Part shown: in pieces, positions 47,577-59,183 of the stretch | Numbering within the stretch: position 1 is the first letter of the stretch | Layout of the letters: the number at the start of each line of letters is the position of its first letter | From: Berberis thunbergii | Taxonomy: Eukaryota > Streptophyta > Magnoliopsida > Ranunculales > Berberidaceae | Direction: 5' to 3' | Assembly (NCBI GenBank): GCA_003290165.1 | Contig: QNQO01000454.1 | Span: forward strand, 1-64,000 | Length of the DNA stretch: 64,000 bases | The notes under the pieces: model-generated | Told to the model about the DNA's origin: nothing | What the model saw: only the letters and a program-made list of their open reading frames with translations | The model's database searches: none | Position numbers and translations under genes: made by a program

Positions 47577-47850
47577 CGCTACACCAAAAATCCCCATTAG
47601 CAACGGTTTTAAACCGTGGGGGTAACCCATTGTCACGGCTAAGAGCCGTGGGCTACAGAGGCTTCGCAAAATTCTTTTAACGGCTATAAACCGTGGCTAA
47701 AATTTTAGCAACGGTTTTATATTCAGGACGGCTTAAAACCGTGGCTAAAATATCAACCATGGTCCATTACTAATGCATCTTTAGGCTTTAGTGATCGGAC
47801 TTGTTACTAATGCATCATTAGCAACGGTTTTAAGTCGTGGCTAGTAAAAA
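47577..47850. repeat. CACTA#2 left subterminal repeats
   Basis: At least six copies of CAACGGTTTTAAACCGTGG-like motifs in both orientations. A 44-bp insertion at 47762-47805 is foreign to the repeat pattern (see that entry). Confidence 0.8.
47762..47805 (-). repeat. 44-bp inverted copy of the flanking gypsy LTR inside CACTA#2
   Basis: This stretch is an exact reverse complement of 47188-47231 in the LTR that CACTA#2 interrupts, and matches that copy better than the LTR at 41653. It is followed by a second copy of TTACTAATGCATC, as expected from template switching during repair. Confidence 0.9.
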
Positions 47851-48512
47851 AAATTCAATTTTATTTTGTTTATTTTGTTTTTTTGTCACGGTGTTAAGTG
47901 ACAGTGATGCAATACAAACAATGAAGAGAAATTACAAACTAAAGAACTTGTAATTGTAATTCTGGATTGATGACAGTAAATGGACTGGATTGTATTCAAT
48001 AAGAAAGCTAATTTTCTTACAAATCAAATTAATCCATTTTTCTCTCTTATCCATATACACAACAACATCCACCAAACTAATAGCACCATCTCTTCTGTCG
48101 AATCACAACAACACAATAAACTACATAAGTGTATAACTAGATCAAGCCACAAGCAAGAAGCAGATAACTAGCTATATCCTGAAGGAGCCTCAATCTCTGT
48201 TCGCTCCACTGTCATAAGTGTATGCTTTTGTCATCACAGCAACACTGCAAGAAAATAATCAAGACTCATTACTAAAAACAAGCATGACTTAAAGATGCAA
48301 TTATGCCAAATCATGCAATTTGATATGATATGTAGAATTGTTAGTGTAAATAATGAAAATTAAAAGTTGAGACCAAACTTGCACATTATGGATCTAAGTA
48401 TACGTAGCGATACCAATTTGGGTACTTAATTTTAGAATGAGCTAAATTTCAAATTAGCATCCATAAATTGGTGAAAGATAACCAACAATAGGGTAACAGG
48501 TAGATAAAATAC
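47806..48512. other. CACTA#2 interior, no recognised gene
   Basis: AT-rich. A minus-strand exon-like piece near 48170-48240 (MTVERTEIEAPSGYS then stop) is unassigned. The C-terminal XCT exon expected here (HWYEKNKHIFPASRW region) was not found. Confidence 0.35.
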
Positions 48513-51073
48513 CTTATCCTTCTCTATTGTCGCATCAGCAATGGTACGGACACCTCATGAACATCAAAGTGAAAAAGCTGTGTAAAAAATAAAGAGAAGT
48601 TGGATTAATGGGATATAGCTCATGTTTATGGAGGTAGAATCTCGTGAGACATAAAAAAGAATGACAGATAACCTATATGTGTGCATTTGCATATGCACAC
48701 ACATGAAAAAAGAGGGAGAGAGAGACCTAAACCAAAACAAAAATTAAATGCATGTTGCCAATGGTGATTAGAGAGAGCATACATACAATGTCACAAATTT
48801 GATCAATAACTGACATCTTAAATCACACAACCTACATTTTCATAGTGGTATGTATCAAATTAAAAAAATATGTGCACAGGCAAGTATTTAAGGAATAACA
48901 TTTAGATAAATCAAATTTTCCCATATGGCCAAAATTTGGGTTTGTTGAGGGCAGTTATGTAACAGGATGTGCCCCCATTGATGACTGCATCCTTGTCAGA
49001 CTCGTATAACTTATATAAATCCCAATATGCTTCTACAACCAATTATCATTTGCTACAAATAACTTGTACAAGCAGACTGGTAGATGAGTACATTAAGCAA
49101 GGAGGGTTGAGTTTTTATACTGAAAATCTAATTTTTCACGTTGTGAGATATTGCACTCAATCTCCATTATAGTTTCCCTGGTTTCACATTCAAATGAGAG
49201 ATAAAAAATTCAACCTTAAATCCCTATCTTAATTATAGAAGCCAAACTAGATGATAGTATAAAACATTTGGATCAGCTACAAATCAGTGTTCGGAGACTA
49301 GGAGCCTTCAGTACCTCAGAGAACAGCACTAAAATGCAGGGTGTTTTTTCTTTTAATTAAGGTAAAATGTGGTTGAGATAGCTTTTGACAAAATCAAATA
49401 AAAAGGACATAAAGTAAAAGTAGAAAGTTGATTAGAAAACTACAAAGTTCTTCCCACTATAGAAGTGACAAAGTTGAACATTACCAGTCCACTCTTCCCC
49501 TCGCCTTGTTGATGATTAGCTCATAAAAACTGTGTTGCTGAACTCCAAAAATCATGAAAAGAAACTCAAGTCAGCACACACCAAAAGAAGCAACCATATA
49601 AATCAAAAGATCATAAGGACTCACATGTGAATTATGAGATCTTCTTTGACATAAAGAAGGTTCTCAACTGAAGTGGTTCGAACTCTCGAAACTCGGGGGT
49701 GCCAAGTTGCTGTTGAACATTACGAAGAAACTCTCCTATTGTATCACCTTTCCGCACCTGCAGATATACAGAAAGAAACATTAGAAAACTTAACAAAATA
49801 AGTATGAGAAAAGAAGAGTTAAAGTAATAGAGTTATCGAAACCATAATGAAGAGAATCACTAGCCTGAATAACTCGTCTATGGCCGGCACCATCCCAATA
49901 GCTGTAAGTAATCTCAAGGGTTCATCTGAAATTCACGAAGAAACCTATTAAGAACAACTCCCTGTGTTATTATAAGCATTTTTATTAACATAAGAATCCT
50001 TAATACTTCGAATTCGCTCTTGCTCAAGGAGCCACTGCTTCCACAACCTCTCTCAGCTCAGCTTTTCCTCCGCCTCTCTCTCACTGAAGATTGTCCTCGG
50101 CAGTCCTAAGTTCACTGATCAATCTCAAGCCCGAAGAGAAAGCGAAAAAAAACCCCATCTTTCATAGTTTCTTATAAACTTTGTGACAACATAAAAAGAA
50201 ATACAATACCTGTCAGGCAGAAAGCTTGTCCTCTACGTGGATCTTTACAAGTTTCCATTCCCGATATTATTTTCTTGCAATATGAACTGAGATCAAAGCC
50301 AGACCAAACAAAGGACTAAGAAAATGCCATACTATAGAATCTCACACCAAACATGATTACATTTGTTAATGCTTGATGGTTAGCATCATCAAATAAAATT
50401 TCCAAACAAAAAAAGCTGAACCAAGGATATCAAGGACAGTTCACGGGATATAAATCTTATAACGACAATATCAGCTGCTATTGCCCCATGGGTCTGCCTT
50501 TTATATGGACATTGGAGAATAAAAATTTGGTCTAAAGTTGTTCTCAGGAAAAGGGCAACTCGAGAAACTGATCAGCTTGTTTGTTTAGTTTGGTCACTCA
50601 TTTCAGGCACCAACAAATCAAGTGAAAGAGAAAAGCTTTACTACTACTGTTTCTTGTTCAATATCTTCAAGAATTGATAACCCTAACCAGCTTAGCATGA
50701 AATGGGATAAATTTTGTCATTGTGAGTTGAAGATCCAGGAAGCTGAAATGACAGCCTTAATGAACTGTAATTAATAGGAACAACATACACACATAGACAT
50801 ATCATTATAAAATTAGTCAGTACCATCTGCATCATCCTCGTCACTTGCGCCGTCTTCGATATCCTCAGCAAAAAGATAGGCGCGGGTTCCCCTTAACTTT
50901 CCTCTTTTTTGCGTTTTTGTAACTGGAATCCTCTTCCCTAGAGAAGAAAATACAAATTGATCAAAAAACACTTTGGAAAAAAAAATTAACCAAACATAAA
51001 GAAATAAATGAACTCTCACTCCTGCTGTAATTTCTGAAGTTTCTCTTTCTCCCCCTCTTCGATTTGGCTCAAG
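48513..51073 (-). pseudogene. XCT: XCT (XAP5 circadian timekeeper) gene fragment in CACTA#2
   Basis: XCT is a nuclear XAP5-family protein linked to clock, light and small-RNA functions in plants. Exon-like pieces in order: 51073-51020 (IEEGEKEKLQKLQQE), 50937-50824 (KKRKVKGNPRLSF, then AEDIEDGASDEDDADG in the next frame), about 50100-50007 (SEREAEEKLS, stop, ERLWKQWLLEQERIR), 49925-49865 (EITYSYWDGAGHRRVIQ), 49757-49625 (VRKGDTIGEFLRNVQQQLG, then RTTSVENLLYVKEDLII in another frame), 49537-49485 (QHSFYELIINKARG) and 48577-48513 (LFHFDVHE, VRTIADATIEKDK). Most borders keep splice consensus; the exon ending in HRRVIQ has GC instead of GT. At least six 1-bp indels and one stop prevent an XCT protein. 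N- and C-terminal exons are missing. The introns point to DNA-level capture. Confidence 0.88.
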
Positions 51074-51775
51074 CTGATTGAAAAGGAGATCCACCAGTGT
51101 AAAAATTATATAGACATGAAAGCAAATTTGATGACAACCATGAAGATAATAAAATAAAATCTAAGGGAATAAAATTACAGTACCAATTGGAAAGATTAAA
51201 TAACATTGGCTTAATGCTAATAGTAATTGGCCTCCACATCCATCGAAATCAGCTTGACAGAATCGCCTAGAATGACAAAGCAATTATGTTTGAGTTATGG
51301 TCACCTAATTTTTTTTGCTCATTAACTTCTGCAAACCATAATAGGTGTTGCTCTCTTCTATTTAATATCTTACATGCTATCCTATTCTCCCATACAGCAC
51401 ACTCCAAGGCAAACACTGTAAAACTTATCCCTGAATGAGACATTGAAGAGCAGCCTAAAACAAAAATATTTTTTTTTCCTAAGATTCTAAATTTATTAAC
51501 AAGCTGTTGGATTACAAAGAAATGAATATTAGGATTAGGATTATGATTATGATCGTGTCACAAGATAACCCCTTAATATGTCTAAATTTAACATCATATT
51601 ATCCACCCTCCCTACAGTTTGGCCTTTCTCTCATGAGTCCAATTCTCCTCATCTCAGTAGTAACATTTCTTCGTGTTCATCACGAAAATCAGTGCAAGCA
51701 CAGAGATGATACAACACCTTGAACAAATGAACCACAACTAACTATATCAAAATATTGGTGAATAGAAATACAGAC

Positions 51776-53952
51776 CTGAAGCCCATTGCATTAGCAGTTA
51801 CAGCAGGGTTGTCCAAATTATTATGTGCCTCAAAGAGCTCTAGAACTATGGAATTCCAATAAGTCCAAGCAAACCTGTTAAGATTATATATTCATAACCA
51901 TGAGTACATGCCAATTTCCAAAGTAGAACAAGAAGCAGCAAGGAAAGAATATGAATAATCACCTTGAAAACCTCGGTATCGTCAACATATGAGATACCAA
52001 TCAATATTCAGTTCCAAGAGAAGTAAAAACCTGTTTTCTGGAGTTGATTCAAGTACGCGAATATGGGACTGCATAAGAAATAAAATATACAAATCAAGAC
52101 AGGGAAAATTAGAAAAGAAGAAAAGGACAAAAAGACAAATAATAAGAACTGTACCTTAAAAAAGGCAGTTAAAGAAAAGGGCTAGATTCTGAATAAATGC
52201 CTGAAAAAAAAGGAATCGAATTAGACACATGCTCGGAGGACACACAACTTGATCATAATCCCAATGAAAGAAAAATTTCACCTGTTCTTCACTGGAACCC
52301 TGGGCATAAGCTTCGGGGATGTTTGTTCCAGGTGGAAGAATAGTCTAAAAGCATCACATACGAAGGCAAAATGTCAGCAATTGGTTTATGCCAAACATCA
52401 TAATCAAATCTATCAATATTGCTACAAAAGTAATCAGATTTAAACCAAAAGTTTGCACACCAAAGTTATAATAATAAATGTTTTCAAAACTCAGAAGTAT
52501 GATACTTGTAACTGCACCATAAAGATAGTATACATCTTGACATATTGCACATCATAGAAGTCCCCAAACTGAAGGGTGGCAACCTGCAAGCGCCACGACA
52601 AGACGTAATGTGAAATTAACCTCCATTGTTCCAATATTCCTGAATGGGACAGTTTACTGTTTTACGTTAAAGTGTTGTTTATATTGAAGGAAAGCATGTT
52701 TACCTCTGTCAAACACTAGAGAGTCAGATTCCTATATGATCCCACCTGGAAGAAATTCAGTAATCTTTCCAGCTGTTCAATACATAGAAGTGAGGAAAAT
52801 GTATTACAATATTGAGGATGAAGTGAGATCTGAAAAAACTAGGACCTATTACTAACACATATGTTTATGTAAATGTGTTCCTCTCTTTTCCATTAGTTTA
52901 GTCACAGAGATACAGGGATTAATGTACACACCAGAGGGGATTCGAAGATATAGCCCAGGGGGATCAACGAGAGAAAAGCATGCAAAGTTCCAAGTGCTGC
53001 TCGTACAAGCTCAGTTCTTTGAGATGCTGATAGTACATATAAGCACAACTCATGAATGAGTTGAAACTCACTGTTAACAAGCAAACAAACTTCCTTGTAA
53101 GGCCAGATCACAGGAACAGAATAGTTAAAGAAAAATTCACCGTAGTAACAACTAACAACAGTAAAAGGCGTGAACTGAAAGCAGATGAGACTATTATCTT
53201 GTTGTATCATGGTTTGGGTGTGCATTAACTGAATGTTCATATTTTAGCACTTTGATTTGGCTTTTTCATACTAAGTGAATGATCATACTAAGTCAAACCC
53301 GTTACAATAACATAGAACCACAGATAGAGGGTTCCCTCACCCACTGGCATTTGGTACTCATTACGTGAACCTTTATGTGTATCGTGTGTTTTCTTCCATT
53401 GTAAAATTAGAATACAATATATCTTGTCAGCTATATCAGCCAAAATGAGAGTTCAACAAAGTTGCACTGCAACAGTAAGACCTTTGATCCCAGCACTCAT
53501 TAATGTTGCCAGAGATCTTTGAGCTATCCATATGGTTAACCATTTCTTCCATATATGTTAAAGCAATAAATCACACTCCAATATTTAGTATTGCAACAAT
53601 AACAGCTTGCATGTTCACTGACTGTTTAAGCTCTTTAATCTTTTGCTGAGTCATCTCCTCCTCTTGAAAAATCAAACACCTCTTCACTGAGCAGCTGAGA
53701 AACAACAATCCACATTGCATATTATAACACAGTATACTAACGAATCCCAAGATTTTAGAAATATTAATCGGGAACTGAGGCATGGCCCTTTCATGAGGCA
53801 TGAGGCATAAGCCTCAATGAACTGAGGCTAAGCAAAACAAATTTACCTTCAATATAGCCATGCAGTTCTCACATATTGTTTCACTAGTCTTTGCTGCTGA
53901 AACAAGGTCAGGAATAAAGCTTCGCCATCTGCTGGCCATTCATGTTTAAAAT
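51776..53952 (-). pseudogene. XPO1: Exportin-1 (XPO1/CRM1) gene fragment in CACTA#2
   Basis: Exportin-1 carries NES cargo out of the nucleus with Ran-GTP. Exon-like pieces on the minus strand, in family order: 53952-53847 (WRSFIPDLVSAAKTSETICE), 53694-about 53612 (LLSEEVFDFSRG, MTQQKIKELKQSVN), 53070-52932 (EFQLIHELCLYVLSASQRTE, HAFLSLIPLGYIFESPL), 52772-52704 (NFFQVGSYRNLTL, stop, CLTE), 52583-52506 (FGDFYDVQYVKMYTIF), 52344-52282 (TILPPGTNIPEAYAQGSSEE), 52200-52155 (AFIQNLALFF), 52068-51963 (SHIRVLESTPEN, ISYVDDTEVFK) and 51874-51776 (YWNSIVLELFEAHNNLDNPA). These are HEAT-repeat exons from the N-terminal third to the middle. Gln to stop in exon 4, several 1-bp indels and a lost donor after QSVN show decay. 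A possible further exon near 51240 (DGCGGQLL) is weak. Confidence 0.9.
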
Positions 53953-54102
53953 CTGAAATCAATGAAAGCATAAATCATGTATGAGCAATTATGAACAAAT
54001 AGACAAACAAAGAAGGTAAATACCTTTTGGAAAGAGTGCGGGGTATAAGAAACTCAAATACCTTTTTGGAAGAGTGCGGGGTATAAGAAAACCATCAAAT
54101 AC

Positions 54103-55370
54103 CTTGGTTGCATCTGAACTTGCATGGCTTGCATTTGATTCAGAGACTGATGCATCAGCTGAACCACCACGCTGAAGTTGGACACCATTTTGAAAGTTTT
54201 GCAGATACTGAGTAGGGGCAGTATTCTCTGTTGTAAGTACGATTCAGAAGTACCTGCAGATGCAAGAACAGGCTGCACGTATGCCTCCATGGCTACAAGC
54301 TCATCATCCAAAGCCCATCGCAGCATTTTTTATTGCACAGTTCCTTGAAGTTTATGCAATGCTTCCTACATGAGATAGGGTAGTAAATGTTTAAAATGAC
54401 TTTCTAGCTAATATTATGTGCTTTCTGTTTAGAAAATGGCGCAGCAAAAATTTTAGAAATTATTACTTGAAATGGAACAAAATAAAAACAAGGAAAAAAA
54501 TAAAATAAAAATTTGGAGAGAGAATTCTTCTTGTGAAAAATTGCAATGAATTATTAGAAAACAGGAAAAGGGGGTGAGGTGAAGATGGGAACAAAAAATG
54601 TCATTGTCACCAAAACATACAAGTACATATAGTTTGAAGAATATAAAAAACAAATCCGTTTTGAAATATAAGTTGAATCACTTCAAACCATCAAATTCTA
54701 CTATTGCAGGGTGAACTCACGAAAGCCGAATCACCTTCCAAAGCCACAATTTCTTACAATAGGTTTGAAACCCCAGTCAAAGTATGAGTACTCAAACTTT
54801 AGGTGAAAATTTCAAACTTTTGTGCTTTATTTCTCAACGCTCAATAAGAAGGTAAAATTAACATATTAAATCTTAACCTTCTAAAACTAACTATCTTCTC
54901 TAGGTGGAAGGTTAGCACTCATCCATACCTTAAACGGGAAGCTCCAAAGGCATCTGCAAATGCTAAGAGATGATTTATAGAGTCCATGTCGAATCCAGCG
55001 ACAAAAGCAGGGGCATAAGCCATTGCTTGCTCTTTGCGTAGCACTGCTTTCCGAGTCTCCAGAACTCTTTGAAGCTGATGTCTGAATATACCCATAAATT
55101 CATTAATCAGTACAAGAACAAAAGATGTTATCATTAATAAAATAAATCAAAGGAAATACTGAATTACAGGCATAGACAACTTACTTGGAGTTTCTTTTTG
55201 TACAAGCTCGTTCACACCATTAGATTCACTTTTGGCTATTTCCAAATTCATCACACAAACCCAAATTATAGTAAGGATTTCACGGTGAATATCAGCAGAT
55301 ATCACCACATAAAAGTAATTTAAATGGTATAATACCTTATAGGGGACAATTGACTTTTTGTTATCTGCAT
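54103..55370 (-). pseudogene. COP1-interacting-protein-related gene fragment in CACTA#2
   Basis: Resembles plant COP1-interacting protein (CIP7)-related proteins of unknown biochemical role. Exon-like pieces: 55370-55336 (ADNKKSIVPYK), about 55245-55188 (EIAKSESNGVNELVQKE), 55074-54929 ([44 protein letters not shown]) and 54365-54103 (INFKELCNKK, then DELVAMEAYVQP and GSADASVSESNASHASSDA in shifted frames). The family block RVLETRKA...KEQAMAYA...[14 protein letters not shown] is clear. Exon 54365-54103 has a 1-bp insertion and a 1-bp deletion. Splice borders are mostly consensus (AAG|GTATGG, TGTAG acceptor). A 35-bp tandem duplication lies just beyond, near 54022-54093. Confidence 0.8.
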
Positions 55371-56368
55371 CTGTGACAATGTTAACAAAGTAAACACATG
55401 TTAAACAAGCAACACCATCATAATTAAGACATACATCATAACAAATCTTGTGATTACAAAGACTATATCCAAACAAAGTGATTCACTTGAAACATATAAT
55501 AATTTAGTCAAATAGTTCTCTTCAACACAAAGGCCATGAGCAAGTTCGACTAGCCAGTGACCCACTGTGATTGATAAATTCAAAATATAGATGTCATCAC
55601 ATATAAAACTGACCAACAAACACATATAAAACTGCTGAAAATCTGCTAAGGTTATCTTAACAGTCAGTAAAAATTCTGACTGTTTGTAGCAAGCAACAAT
55701 GAATTCCTTCAGTCAGGCAACAAAGTGACCAAGAAAAACAAAGTGACCAACAAACACATCTAAAAACTGCTGAAAATCATACTAGTAAAATGAAGTTCTT
55801 ATTTTTTTTAAAACTACAAGTTGAAATTGAAGTAAACTCAGATGTCATCACATATGAAATATTTTGCTGATTCAAAGAAGAACCATCAGTTAAGTTGATC
55901 ACAGAAGAAAATTTACTCTTGGAAAATTTTAGTCTTATTCTAATTATTTCATTGGACTTTTCATGCATCTAGACAGTCACATAAAAACCCTATAAAGAAT
56001 GCCAACTCCACAAAATTATAGGAGAACCACACATAAAAGACTTCAATAAAAAAAAATGATAGCAGCCTACATGGAATAGGAAGCGCGATTGATACAAGGG
56101 AGGGAGGAACATACTCTGCTGAAAGGAATTGCTGGAATAAAGCTCTAATGAGATCAATAAAGGCAGAATCAAGTGGGAAGATGAGATGAAGGAAGAGAAG
56201 AAGAAAACAAAGCCATGGATGTTGTTTGGTGTGTGAAAAATCACAGCATAGCTTCAGCTTGGGTTGGTTTCAGTGGAATGAAATCAACAAAAAATAAGAA
56301 AAAGATCAAAAAATTAAAATAAAAAATCAATGACTAAACTTAACAAATGAGGAAGAGCTTACACTAAC

Positions 56369-56407
56369 CTTGAACAGGAACAGTAGGAGACCCAATGACT
56401 GAAGAGC
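56369..56407 (-). other. Unassigned 39-bp exon-like piece in CACTA#2
   Basis: Flanked by TTGCAG and GTTAGT on the minus strand and reading SSVIGSPTVPVQ. Too short to assign. It lies between the RabGAP-like and COP1-interactor-like pieces. Confidence 0.3.
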
Positions 56408-56543
56408 CTGCAACAATAATTTCTTTTCAAAACCAAATCACTTCTAAGAATTCCACATTTTGTTTCTTCAAAAATGAAACAGAGCAAAAAAATTTGAAAC
56501 AGATCTGAAGAAGAAGAGATCTAAAGAAGAAAAAGGATCTTAC

Positions 56544-56640
56544 CTGGAAGAAGATATGAACCAATTTAAAGAAGAGTTTTCCCTCCGGGGTAAATAGAGT
56601 TTTCCACTGATGAGGTGAAAGGGCATTCTTTCTTCTCCTA
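56544..56640 (-). pseudogene. Possible TBC/RabGAP (GYP7-like) exon fragment in CACTA#2
   Basis: Minus-strand RRRKNALSPHQWKTLFTPEG followed by KL closely resembles the segment just before the TBC domain in plant GYP7-like Rab GTPase activators (RRK..L...QW...FTPEGKLRDGG). After GKL the resemblance ends (FFKLVHIFFQ) and a GTAAGA donor follows at 56543. Only about 22 residues match, so the assignment is tentative. Confidence 0.5.
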
Positions 56641-57249
56641 CGAGACCATGGTGACTTCAGGCCACCCCTACAAAATCAGCCCCAAATAAATAAATTTAGC
56701 TACTGCTTATGTTGAAGTCCACTCTTTTTTTCTTCCCTTTTTTTTTCTTCTTAAGATTGTATATAATAATACACTCAAGATGACCACTTGTATAATAGAT
56801 AGACAATATATCGCAATGAAGCAAAATTTTACCATCTGAATTTTTATTTGCTATTATAGTTAGTCAAAATGATAGGAACCTAAGCTAAGAGTAAAGTTTT
56901 CAGGAAATCAAAATGGTGGGTTTTGTTCCTATTAAACTGGAACAGAAAAAAGACCTCTCATTTGCACCAAGATTTGAAGCCTCTCATGTGATCCACATTA
57001 TGTCCAATTTAGTGTTCAGCCTCTTAAACTCAATTCGGAGTAGTAAATGTTTCCTGATTTCAACCTAAAACTCAATTAGGATTCACTTCATTCTTGTTTG
57101 GCTGAAAAACGAATAGGTTTTTATTTTCTTTTTCTGAAAACCCAAATAGCAATCAAATATGGAGTGACAGTGAATTTGAGTGAGAGAATTGGAAATGGGA
57201 TCTGAATGGAAAAACAAAAACCCTAAAGAAAAATTTGAATAAAAAGTAG

Positions 57250-57800
57250 TAATTTTTACTTCCGACTCGAGTAGACGAGGGTGGCAGCCAAGGCGAAGTC
57301 AGCCATGGCAGTCACTGCAACTGCTATTCCCACATTCGAAGGTGCGTAAGTTCCCCACAAACCACCACTGCTACGTACAATTCCTCTTTGACCGTTACCA
57401 CCGGAGTTCCACAAGAACATCGATAGGACCACCGCAAACGACGACTTTGTTTACCCCTTCACATCCACCACCATCGCCAACTCAAACCCCCAACTGCTTC
57501 GCTTTCTCTCTCTCTCCTCTCCAGAAAAATCATCAATCGACTGTGACACATGAAGCGAACAACTCACACCCTTCTCAAACTTTTTTTTTTCTTCTTCTTC
57601 TTCTATCGTCCTCTCCTTCTTTCGTCCTTCTTCTTCTCTGCTTCTTGTCCTCTCCTTCTTCCGTCCTTCTTCTTCCTTCAGTAGTGCTTGTGAAGAGGAG
57701 GCGTGGAGAGAGTGAGAATATGTTTTCCCCAAATTTTTTCGCCAAAGCGCGAAACTGAAACCTCCAAAGTGCGAAAGTATTTTCGCCAAAGCGCGAAAGT
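57250..57800. other. CACTA#2 right inner region
   Basis: Contains AGCGCGAAA/TTTCGCGCT motifs (for example CGCCAAAGCGCGAAAGT near 57771) and a pyrimidine-rich CTTCTTCTTC stretch. CACTA#3 has the same GCGCTTTGGCGAAAA type of sequence at 61470-61495 just before its first gene fragment, so this is a shared part of the family. Frames here are low-complexity. Confidence 0.5.
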
Positions 57801-57804
57801 GATT

Positions 57805-58289
57805 GGTCTTTAGCTACGATTTTAAACCGTTGGCAGTTTTAGCCACGGTTTTGAGCCTTTGCTAGATCTAGCCACGGTTTAAAAACCGTTGCTAAAATGT
57901 TTTTTGCAACGGTTTTGAGCCGTTGCTGGATCTAGCCACGGTTTAGAACCGTTGCTAAAAAAAATTTTGCAACGGTTTTGAGCCGTTGCGAATAATACCC
58001 ACGGTTTTGAGCCGTTGCGAATAATACCCACGGTTTTGAGCCGTTGCGAATAATACCCACGGTTTTGAGCCGTTGCGAATAATACCCACGGTTTTGAGCC
58101 GTTGCGAATAATAGCTATGGTTTTTAACCGTGCCAATATACCAACGGTTTTAAGCCATGGCCATGTTTTTTTTACCCACGATTTTAAGCCGTTGGTAAGT
58201 ATAGCTACGATTTTTGGCCGTGGCAAATAAAGCAACGGTTTAGAACCGTGGCCAGCTCGGCGTAGCTAAACTGGCCTTTTGGTGTAGTG
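57805..58289. repeat. CACTA#2 right subterminal repeats with a 29-bp tandem array
   Basis: Many CCACGGTTTTGAGCCGTTGC-type motifs. Between about 57966 and 58110, a 29-bp unit containing CGAATAATACCCACGGTTTT is repeated four to five times without change. Confidence 0.85.
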
Positions 58290-58307
58290 ATAACAAATTT
58301 AAACGCA

Positions 58308-59183
58308 TCAATATCTTTGCAATACACAAGAACAAATCGACATATGTAGTGTTTATTGGACAACCAACCCAAATGAAGCAACTAGATAAGAATCACTTAG
58401 AGAAATGAAATATGAAAAATAAACCAGAGTAAGTCCACACACACTTCCACCTAAATATTAATCAATGCTCATTATTCAACCTTAAGTTCAACTTGAGAAA
58501 TGGTCCAGACCATGCCAATACAGATTCAGATGCACCTTACCAAATCCTTAAACTCTTCTATTTGAGCTCCATTGCAATCTCTAGGAGCTTTATATATATT
58601 TGGCAAGGCAACAACTACTCCACACCACCAAAAGTGTTTCTCATACCATTTAACTCTCCCACACCACCTGCCTTATTTTCCACACCACTACTCTTTACCA
58701 CACCACCTATATAAACAAGGAAAACCATTTTTCTCCTCCCCATTCAAATCGAAATGCAAGTCTCCCCTCCCCCCCCCCCCCCCCCCCCCATTCAAATCTT
58801 CCCTCTCCCCACATTCAAAATCAATTTCGACCTTGGTTCAATTGCTTATTCCCTTCTTGCATATTCCCTCTCGCAAAACAAGCAAACAAATCTTCCCTTC
58901 TCTTGGTTCGATTGCTTCTGCAACCCCTCAGATCCATTATTCACTTTGTCTCGAATTTTGATTCCAACGCTTTTGAAATAAGCTTTCAAGTAATTCATTT
59001 TTGCAAAAATTTACAGAAAAAACAAAATAATCTTATGGAAACTTCAAAAAAAAAATTCAGAAATATTTTCAATCACAAAAACAAAGTACACTTCAGAAAA
59101 AATTTCAGAAATCACAAAAGAAAAACTATTGTTGACCTTAACATGAAATTTTCAGCAAATTTTTTTGGACAAATTTGCTTGAC
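58308..59183. other. CACACCACC-rich DNA with poly(C) run, no gene
   Basis: TCCACACCACCAAAAGTG at 58619 and related CACACCAC motifs recur to 58712. A run of 22 C lies at 58769-58790. The whole CACACCAC segment is repeated at about 59708-59812. Frames are low-complexity. Confidence 0.45.

Larger units (their letters stand above)
47577..58289. mobile_element. CACTA#2, complete 10.7-kb CACTA element carrying gene fragments
   Basis: The left end is CGCTACACCAAAAATCCCC (one A to G change in CACTACACC). The right end, reversed, is CACTACACCAAAAGGCC. Immediately outside both ends is ATA (47574-47576 and 58290-58292). The unoccupied LTR at 42167 reads GAGGATAACAAATTT, so ATA is the 3-bp target duplication made by CACTA elements. 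Subterminal ACGGTTTTAAACCGT repeats flank both ends. No transposase is recognised inside, so it is non-autonomous. The interior carries, all on the minus strand, fragments of a probable TBC/RabGAP gene, a COP1-interacting-protein-related gene, exportin-1 and XCT, with introns. Confidence 0.92.

Noticed and set aside
48969..49172. 67-codon plus-strand frame within CACTA#2
   Set aside because: It lies in an intron of the minus-strand XCT fragment and has no similarity.
57451..57789. 112-codon Glu/Lys-rich minus-strand frame
   Set aside because: Purine-rich simple sequence next to CACTA subterminal repeats, without protein similarity.
41653..58307. One complete gypsy element from 41653 to 58307 with nested insertions
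   Set aside because: Attractive, but the outer 5-bp flanks (TCTGA and TCAAT) do not match and pol is missing, so the two LTRs may come from different insertions.
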